DNA of 64,000 nucleotides, taken from assembly GCF_047663525.1 (NCBI RefSeq), contig NC_092591.1, forward strand, positions 30,351,001 through 30,415,000, in the 5' to 3' direction. Numbering within the stretch: position 1 is the stretch's first letter; every line of letters begins with the position of its first letter. A model generated the notes under the pieces. The model searched no databases. It worked only from the letters and a program-made list of their open reading frames with translations, and was not told the origin of the DNA. Shown here in pieces: positions 58,403-64,000 of this stretch. The position numbers and the translations under genes were made by a program. This DNA is from Anas platyrhynchos. Taxonomy: Eukaryota; Chordata; Aves; Anseriformes; Anatidae.

Positions 58403-59332
58403 CTACTTCCACATGACGAACTCCTTCAGGGCATTCCTCACGTCCCTGTTCCTGAGGCTGTAGATCAGAGGGTTCAGCATGGGCACCACCAGAGAGTAAA
58501 ACACAGAAAAGATCTTGTCAGTGTTCAGGACATTGCTGGAGCTTGGTCGGAAGTTCAGGGCGAGGATAGACCCATGGAAGATGGTGACTCCGGCCAGGTG
58601 AGAGGTGCAGGTGGAAAAGGCTTTGTGCTGGCCCTTAGGGGAGCTGATCTTTGAGATGGCAGAGAGGATGAAGGCATAGGAGACCAGGACGGCCAGGATG
58701 GTCACCATCTCAACCAGTCCTCCAAGACCAAATATCAAGCACCTGTTGATGTGGGTGTCAGAGCAGGACAGTGCTAGAACAGGCATGATACCACAGTAGA
58801 AATGATTGACCTCAGCCGGCTGGCAGAAAGACAATCTGAAGGTGAAGTCTGTGTGCACCAGAGAGTGCAGCAGCCCAAGGATGTACGAGCCGGCCACCAG
58901 CAGGATGCAGACCCGTCGAGACATGATGGCCATGTAAAGCAGAGGGTTGCAGATGGCCACGTAGCGGTCGTATGCCATGGCAGCCAGCAGGAAGCACTCG
59001 GTGGTCCCAAAACCTATGAAAAAAAACATCTGGGCAGCACAGCCAGCCAGGGAGATGGTTTTTCTCTCCGTCAGAAAGTTCACTAAGGTTCTTGGTGCCA
59101 CCACTGTTGAGTAGCAAGCATCCAGGAGAGACAAACTGCTGAGGAAAAAGTACATGGGCGTCTGAAGTTGGCCACTGCTCCTGATCAGCACAACCATCCC
59201 CAGGTTCCCTGCCAACGTGGTGGCATAAATGAGGAGGAACAGCACGAAGAGAGGTGCCTGCAGCCTGGGGTTGTCCGTGAGTCCCACAAGAGTCAGCTCT
59301 GTAACTTGTCCGGTTTGATTCTCCTCGGCCAT
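58403..59332 (-). CDS. Class II olfactory receptor, intact, 309 aa (family 5/8/9-like)
   Basis: This is a seven-transmembrane odorant GPCR of olfactory neuron cilia, expected to signal through the olfactory G protein to adenylyl cyclase. I start at the ATG at 59330-59332, giving MAEENQTG with an N-glycosylation site at Asn5; the frame extends five codons upstream only to a non-ATG triplet. Hallmarks in order are GN in TM1 (42-43), [10 protein letters not shown] (59-68), Cys98 before TM3, [10 protein letters not shown] (119-128), extracellular-loop cysteines 170, 180 and 190, SY (218-219), KAFSTC plus HL (237-246), and [12 protein letters not shown] (284-295) in TM7. It ends in TAG. Length and every motif fit an intact single-exon receptor. 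[18 protein letters not shown] resembles OR families 5, 8 and 9; subfamily is not resolved. TM6 has FHGS where most relatives have FYG. A second OR lies on the same strand 4.4 kb upstream. Confidence 0.96.
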   Translation of the reverse strand: MAEENQTGQVTELTLVGLTDNPRLQAPLFVLFLLIYATTLAGNLGMVVLIRSSGQLQTPMYFFLSSLSLLDACYSTVVAPRTLVNFLTERKTISLAGCAAQMFFFIGFGTTECFLLAAMAYDRYVAICNPLLYMAIMSRRVCILLVAGSYILGLLHSLVHTDFTFRLSFCQPAEVNHFYCGIMPVLALSCSDTHINRCLIFGLGGLVEMVTILAVLVSYAFILSAISKISSPKGQHKAFSTCTSHLAGVTIFHGSILALNFRPSSSNVLNTDKIFSVFYSLVVPMLNPLIYSLRNRDVRNALKEFVMWK

Positions 59333-59365
59333 TTCCACCAGAAGCACTGTGAGTTATGTCCACAA

Positions 59366-59385
59366 AGCTACAATGAAAATTATAA
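59366..59385 (-). promoter_or_regulatory. Possible 3' splice acceptor before the OR coding exon
   Basis: On the minus strand a T-rich stretch (TTTTCATTGTAG) ends in AG at 59368-59369, about 35 bases before the OR start codon. OR genes usually have a non-coding 5' exon spliced just upstream of the intronless coding exon, so this is a reasonable acceptor. There is no transcript evidence. Confidence 0.35.
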
Positions 59386-59399
59386 ATTAAAGGGCAGAC

Positions 59400-61080
59400 T
59401 CAGCGCCTAAAAAGACCTACACTGGCTATTGCTCCTATTATAAAAGATTTGATTTTCAACCAACGTGCATCAAAAAGCAACTTGACAAAACAATGGAAAT
59501 TTATTTCAGTATCAGTTACTCTGCCAAGTGTTCAATTTTTTTATTCATTCATTTGCATATATATATATATATATATCATCTATTGTATGCTCATATGTAA
59601 TATGATCGGTGTGATAATACGGATCACACTTCAGTGCAACAAGGGAAGGGAAGGGAAAAGTGGGGGCATTTCCTGACATCAGCAGCCTGGAGATCTGCAT
59701 GCAAGGTGAGGCTGCTTTTGATAGTGAATCATGGCACAGAAAGGGGGAAAACACAGCTGAAAAGGTGACCCAGGCATCTGCAGTGGCTGGACATCACCAG
59801 TGAACGTGAGAGTAAGTGCAGCAGATTCACTGCTTCTTTTTAATGCCTCCAACTTTCAGAATGCCTTTTTGGTGGAGTGTTCTTAAAGATTCTTTTGCTT
59901 GCATTGTTGCACAGAGGAAAGATGAAAATCATCCTCAGTCTTCCATAACTATTCAATTTTTTATTATTTTGGGGTTAAGCTATTCTGGAGTATAAGGAAG
60001 TGGAGCTGTGCCATCATTTGAGAGAAAATAAATTCTTAAAAAAAAAGGTGGCACAACAAATCTTCACATTTATAACTTCCTTCTCTATGCTTTTTGATTT
60101 TAAAATTCATACTCAGGAGTTTTAAATACAAGAAAATGTCTGTTTAAATTCATGCTTACATTAAATGTATTAAATATACCAATGCTTCCTGACTCTTTTT
60201 CTCAGAAATCAATGTGAAACACAGAACAACACTCCAGGAGCATACATAAACATATATTTAAAGCAAAATGAGAAAAGAATCAGTTTTAAAGAAAACTTGG
60301 GGGGTAAGCCTACCCACATCAGCTTCGTATAGTCTAGGATTATGGAAATCACCATGCTGCTTATAGAGTTTCTGTCCCTGCAACCAGATGTTGCAGTACA
60401 GCTTTCCCATACTGATGCGGGTAAATCAGTGTAAAATGGGCATTAGTGAGCCTGTCTGGGACTTGAGGTGGAAAAATCAAATAAACTCTGTGCCCAGGTG
60501 CGAGAAGTGCATGGGATTTAGCTGCATGCCAGACAATGTACCCAGTTCCTGACAGAGGAACAGGGGTCAAAATGCTGCAGGAAATCCTACAGAAAGCCCA
60601 GATTACTCAGGGTGAAACTCCCCAGCACTGCAGAGAAAGACGTGGTATAACTGTTAATTCACCTGGTAGCTGGCATCACAGCCTTCCAAAAACTCAGGTG
60701 CCCTGTGCTCCCCTTTTGCCACTATAGCTCTTACAAGAGAATCCCTCTTCTTGTTTTCTCTAATATAGATATGGCTGAGAACAACCAAACCCATCTCTAC
60801 AGACCCAATTCTGAGCAAGGCAGTTGTTCTCTTTCCCCTTCTTCCTGCAGGGGATGCACACACCGTGGGCGTCCTCTGCTCCTCGCCAGTGGGGACCTCA
60901 CCTCTGCAGTGGGCAGCACTGGTACACAGCAGGTAGCAAGGATGTATCTTTGTTCTGAGCAACCCACCCGATTTAATTGCTTTTTAATGCTCCTGTCACC
61001 AATCCTACCCTGCTGGGACTTCTAAGGTGCTTTGGTTGAGAAGTGGTTTTGAAGATTTCCTTTGGGAGTGGTGCAATTAT
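59400..61080. other. Intergenic DNA, no gene recognised
   Basis: The stretch between the OR and the AT-rich patch is ordinary AT-leaning intergenic sequence. It contains the (AT)10 at 59557-59576, a short AAGGG run near 59640-59657, and small open frames without domains. An ATG at 60771-60773 opens with MAENNQT, similar to an OR amino terminus, but the following residues are not OR-like. Confidence 0.6.
59557..59576. repeat. (AT)10 microsatellite
   Basis: Ten uninterrupted AT dinucleotides lie between a C and CATC. They sit about 220 bp upstream of the OR start codon, on the promoter side of the gene. Confidence 0.97.
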
Positions 61081-61272
61081 TTTTATATTCCTGTTTCCAT
61101 ATCTACCATGTTTTCCATGTATATTTTTCATAAATGTTTATTTCATATACATATTTTTTCTATATACATCTTTGTTTTACATATATACATATTTATATTC
61201 CCATTTCAATATATATTTCCTGCAGAGTTCATATATTTATGTACACACATGCTTATATAGATATATATATAT
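61081..61272. repeat. AT-rich low-complexity patch ending in (AT)6
   Basis: The stretch is dominated by imperfect TATATACAT, CATATATTT and ATTTTT motifs and ends in a clean AT run at 61261-61272. Overlapping open frames here give only hydrophobic low-complexity peptides (Ile, Phe, Tyr) and are not credible genes. Confidence 0.85.
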
Positions 61273-61529
61273 GCCAGGGAACAATGAAAAAGAAAACACA
61301 TACTTTACAGTGATGCAATGAATGAACAAACAAACCAGGATCAGTGAGTTCTGGTCAGCGCAAACCAATGCAAAGCTAACTATACTCCTTTTATTAAAGC
61401 AAAACCACAGTGAAATGAGAAGAGAAATTCCTTTCCCCTGTTATGCCAAAATTTACCACAGTATGTGCAAGGCTGAGGCCAAAACTCATCTCCCTCAGCA
61501 GGTTAAAATGCTCTTTTGGGGGAGATTCC

Positions 61530-61551
61530 TTTTTTTTTTTTTTTTTTTTTT
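61530..61551. repeat. T22 homopolymer
   Basis: Twenty-two consecutive T lie just outside the left end of the LTR at 61581. They are not part of the LTR, since the target duplication lies between them. They could be the poly(A) tail of an older minus-strand insertion, but no body is recognisable. Confidence 0.9.
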
Positions 61552-61575
61552 CCTTTCCTGCAAGGAGTTAGAAGA

Positions 61576-61580
61576 GACAG
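61576..61580. repeat. Target-site duplication GACAG, left copy
   Basis: GACAG directly precedes the TG at 61581 and is repeated exactly at 62640-62644 after the CA end of the LTR. A 5-bp duplication is the size made by some retroviral integrases. Confidence 0.9.
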
Positions 61581-61766
61581 TGTCGTGGTTCCGCTCGAGT
61601 GGGCAGCCGAGCTCCACCACAGCCGCTCTCTCACTCCCCCTCCTCAAAGAGGAATGGGGAGAAAATATGTGAAAGGGGCTCAAGGATTGAGATAAGGACG
61701 AGAAAATCACGCAATAATTATTGTAACGGGCAAACCAGACTCAGCATAAGAAGACAGATAGTAAGA

Positions 61767-61772
61767 TTTATT
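61767..61772 (-). terminator. LTR poly(A) signal AATAAA
   Basis: TTTATT on the + strand reads AATAAA on the minus strand, near the 3' end of the LTR in its inferred orientation. It supports that orientation, and read-through of the solo LTR could still end transcripts here. Confidence 0.55.
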
Positions 61773-62086
61773 GCTCATTACTAACAAGCTAGAGAAGTGA
61801 GAAACAAAGGAAAGAAACCAAAAGCACCTCCCCCCCCATCCACCCTCTTCCACCTCCTCCCCCCGAGCGGCGCAGGGGAACGGGGGAATGGGGGTTATGG
61901 TCAGTCTACAGCACTTCTTCTCTGCCGCTCCTTCTTGGTCACTCTCGTCCCCTGTGCTGTGGGGTCCCACCCACGGGATGCAGTCCTTGACGAACTGATC
62001 TGGCGTGGGCTTCCCACAGGCAGCAGCTCTTCCAGAACTGCTCCAGATATGGGTCCGTACCACGGGGTCCATCCCTCAGGAGAAAA

Positions 62087-62350
62087 CTGCTCCAACCTGG
62101 CTCCCCTACGGGCAGCAGATCCTGCCAGATCACCTGCTCCTGCGTGGTCTCCTCTCCACGGGCTACAGGTCCGGCCCGGAATCTGCTCCGGCAGGGGTCT
62201 TCCACAGGCGGCAGCCTCCGTTGGTGCAGGGCCACCTGCTCCACCGTGGTCTCTTCCACGGGCTGCAGCGTGGAACCCTGCTCCACCGTGGTACTCCATG
62301 GGCTGCAGGGGGACATCCTGCTTCACCATGGTCCTCACCACAGGCCGCAG
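62087..62350. repeat. GC-rich imperfect tandem repeats inside the LTR, about 40-50 bp period
   Basis: Repeating pieces of the form CTGCTCC(A/T)-CCGTGGT-...-CCA(C/T)GGGCTGCAG start at about 62087, 62134, 62183, 62236, 62278 and 62318. Spacing tightens from about 50 to about 40 bp toward the right. They explain why this part of the LTR is open in several frames and would make alignment between LTR copies ambiguous. Confidence 0.8.
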
Positions 62351-62477
62351 GGGACTTCTGCTCCGGCGCCTGGAGCACCTCTCCCCCTCCTTCTACACTG
62401 ACCTTGGCAGCTGCAAGGCTGTTTCCCACTCCTCTCACAACCCCAGCTGCTGTGTGGCACAGCGTTTTTTCCCTGTC

Positions 62478-62486
62478 TTAAATATG
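62478..62486 (-). promoter_or_regulatory. TATA-like element of the LTR
   Basis: The minus strand reads ATATTTAAG about 155 bp into the LTR, the expected side of U3 for a core promoter in the inferred orientation. No transcription start can be mapped from sequence alone. Confidence 0.4.
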
Positions 62487-62639
62487 CTCTCACAGAGGCG
62501 CAAAACAACATCGCTTATTGGCTCAGATTTGGAAAACAATGGGGCCCTTCCCAAACATGGGGCAGCTTCTAGATCTTTCTCACAGAAACCACCCCTATGG
62601 CCCCCTGCTACCAAAACCTTGCCACGTAAACCCACTACA

Positions 62640-62644
62640 GACAG
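62640..62644. repeat. Target-site duplication GACAG, right copy
   Basis: This is an exact match to 61576-61580, directly after the terminal CA of the LTR. Confidence 0.9.
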
Positions 62645-63746
62645 GAATAGGCAGTATTTGTTTGGCAGGTGTTGGAGCAGAGGAGGGCTAAAAGAGGAAG
62701 TCACTGCAGTGGAATTATTGGAAAATATATCTTTGTGTTGCTGAAATCTGTCTGGAGTGGCACCAAAAATTACACCTGAGAAAGTTAAATAATAACCAGG
62801 AGTTTGAGGAGGTATTGACTGAGTGGAAAATTTACTATAGCAAGAACATCGTTTTCATTTTAAGGTCATTTATTTAATTATATATTTTTTATCCAAAGTT
62901 ATTTTTTTCTTAAAAATACGACAGAGAAATCTTCAGCATATTGGTATCAGTCCCCATTCTGTAACATCTTGATTTGTTGTACTGAAAGCCCATTTTTTAA
63001 TAGGCTGGAAAACACAGCCTTGTTGATTTGATAAATGCAGAACCAGTTGTTATTAACCCAACATATGGCTAAGTTATTTACATTTGCACACCATCTGAAA
63101 AGTAGATGTAAGAACAGCCGAAGCAAGGCTAAAATTACCCAGGGGGTTGCAGGAAAATTATCACAAACACTCACTGCGAAAGTCAAGTGAAAAAGCCAAG
63201 CCACAAGCACTCAGTTGAGAAACTCTGATAAAGAAGTATGTGATTGAGTTATTAAAAGATGGTATGATGAGTCCTCCCTGTCCTGCGGTCCTTCAGGTCA
63301 CTTCCTTTCCCACCCAAACCTGTAGGCACAGAGTTTCACAGATACATTGAGGAGAACCCTTCAGGGAAGGGTTTGTGACAGTCTTTGTGGCTTCTCCTCT
63401 CAATGTTAGCCATCTGGAAATCTGTGTCCAGTGTAAACCAGGCTTTCTCTGTACTCACTGAAGAGAGAAATGGGATAAGAAGGATGAATCAAGCTCTGTG
63501 GTGGGATGGTTCACCGCTCACGGACCATTGATGGTACGTAAAATTTAGTTTCACCTCACCTAACTTTGGCTATACAGAAGTTAGTGTCTGTTCTGTATCA
63601 GTTATTGGACCTCTCCCTATTGCCGAGTGAAAGAAATTATATAGAAATTGCTCCTGGTTCACCTTCAATGAAGATTTCAATGCGGTTTGAGCCCCATTCA
63701 ATAACTGCGATAAGGAAATGCTGCCCTGGTCACCCGCTTTCCTCAC
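62645..63746. other. Intergenic DNA between the LTR and the second OR gene, no gene recognised
   Basis: The sequence is AT-leaning with short T and A runs. A minus-strand open frame at 62947-63210 has no recognisable domain and no good ATG context. I see no RNA gene or named repeat here. A diverged transposon cannot be excluded. Confidence 0.6.
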
Positions 63747-64000
63747 TCACAGCCTTCTTCCAGCCACTCTTCTCAGGGCAGCCTTCACCTCCCTGTTCCT
63801 CAGGCTGTAGACCAAGGGGTTCATCATGGGGGTCATGATGGTATAAAATAGTGTGGCCGCTTTGTTCTCATCCAATGCATAGGTGGAGCTGGGGCGCAGG
63901 TACGTGAACAAAATTGCCCCGTAAAACATTGTGACCACCGTCAGGTGGGAGGCACAGGTGGAGAAGGCTTTTCTCCTGCTCTGAGGAGAGTGGATCCTCA
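63747..64000 (-). CDS. Class II olfactory receptor, carboxy-terminal part (5' part outside the window)
   Basis: The frame is open from the right window edge to a TGA at 63747-63749 and encodes the last 84 or so residues of an OR. It covers the third intracellular loop into TM6 ([15 protein letters not shown], then SHLTVV), FYG in TM6, YLRPSSTY at the third extracellular loop, and [15 protein letters not shown] in TM7, with a short basic tail. These are the standard OR carboxy-terminal motifs without a visible break. Whether the gene is intact depends on sequence beyond 64000. It differs clearly from the first OR (for example [11 protein letters not shown] against [11 protein letters not shown]), so it is not a recent tandem duplicate. 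It is class II; I do not assign a family. It has the same strand and single-exon design as its neighbour. Confidence 0.93.
   Translation of the reverse strand, partial: RIHSPQSRRKAFSTCASHLTVVTMFYGAILFTYLRPSSTYALDENKAATLFYTIMTPMMNPLVYSLRNREVKAALRRVAGRRL

Larger units (their letters stand above)
61581..62639 (-). mobile_element. Solo LTR of an avian endogenous retrovirus, 1,059 bp
   Basis: The segment begins TGTCGTGG and ends CCACTACA, so both ends obey the TG...CA rule. It is flanked by perfect 5-bp GACAG duplications. No gag, pol or env sequence, primer-binding site or second LTR is present, so this is a solo LTR left by recombination between the two LTRs of a provirus. Orientation is taken as minus. 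Read that way, a TATA-like ATATTTAAG (about 62478-62486) lies some 155 bp from the 5' end and AATAAA (61767-61772) about 190 bp from the 3' end. I recognise the sequence type from bird genomes, but the exact family cannot be named here. A 5-bp duplication would fit class III (ERVL-like) better than the 6 bp usual for ERVK. Several long overlapping open frames inside reflect its GC-rich repeats and are not genes. Confidence 0.92.

Noticed and set aside
58714-58726. AGTCCTCCA within the OR coding region matching part of the satellite unit
   Set aside because: A nine-base match is expected by chance, and there is no tandem structure there.
58812-59363. 183-codon minus-strand frame and plus-strand frames over the olfactory receptor
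   Set aside because: They are shadows of the OR coding frame in other frames.
61027-61321. Hydrophobic open frames that look like membrane peptides
   Set aside because: They are translations of an AT-rich low-complexity patch, with no conserved pattern.
61797-62744. 315-codon plus-strand frame and overlapping frames on both strands
   Set aside because: They lie within and across the end of the solo LTR and are low-complexity Pro/Ser/Gly-rich translations of its GC-rich repeats.
62947-63210. 87-codon minus-strand frame with hydrophobic stretches
   Set aside because: There is no domain and no good start, and the length is within chance for this composition.

Overview
The window is vertebrate nuclear DNA, almost certainly from a bird. 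The evidence is CR1-type LINE fragments, an endogenous-retrovirus LTR of a kind I recognise from bird genomes, and intronless class II olfactory receptor (OR) genes. No bacterial or viral gene block is present.

Positions 1-56516 (88% of the window) are one uninterrupted tandem satellite. The 21-bp unit reads G2-C4-T5-A followed by GTCCTCCAG, and there are about 2,690 copies in one orientation. The array runs off the left edge. Two blocks look perfect: 728 units at 1-15288 and 675 units at 42342-56516. Between them are scattered one- or two-base variants and one distinct domain (39334-41439) where a 19-bp unit (T3 instead of T5) is interleaved with the 21-bp unit. The unit has no CpG, is 57% G+C, is pyrimidine-rich on the + strand, and places a T5 tract every 21 bp, about two helical turns. 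Because 21 is a multiple of 3, four of six frames stay open for kilobases. The resulting 5,000-residue heptapeptide ORF is a by-product of the period, not a credible gene.

Positions 56517-59400 hold the array's right flank. It starts in a decayed CR1 endonuclease-domain fragment (minus strand) whose downstream part is missing exactly where the satellite begins. Next come an unassigned segment with an LTR-like promoter/poly(A) module, a second short CR1 3'-end fragment, and an apparently intact OR gene (309 aa, minus strand, 58403-59332).

Positions 59400-64000 are AT-rich intergenic DNA with microsatellites. They contain a 1,059-bp solo LTR (61581-62639) bounded by TG/CA ends and a 5-bp target duplication (GACAG). 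At the right edge is the 3' end of a second OR gene on the same strand, so this is the margin of an OR cluster beside a large satellite block. The genes do not form a pathway; each OR is an independent single-exon chemoreceptor gene.

The most notable item is the satellite: its homogeneity, its helical phasing, its lack of CpG, its local 19-bp variant domain, and a junction inside a CR1 element that might be its source.
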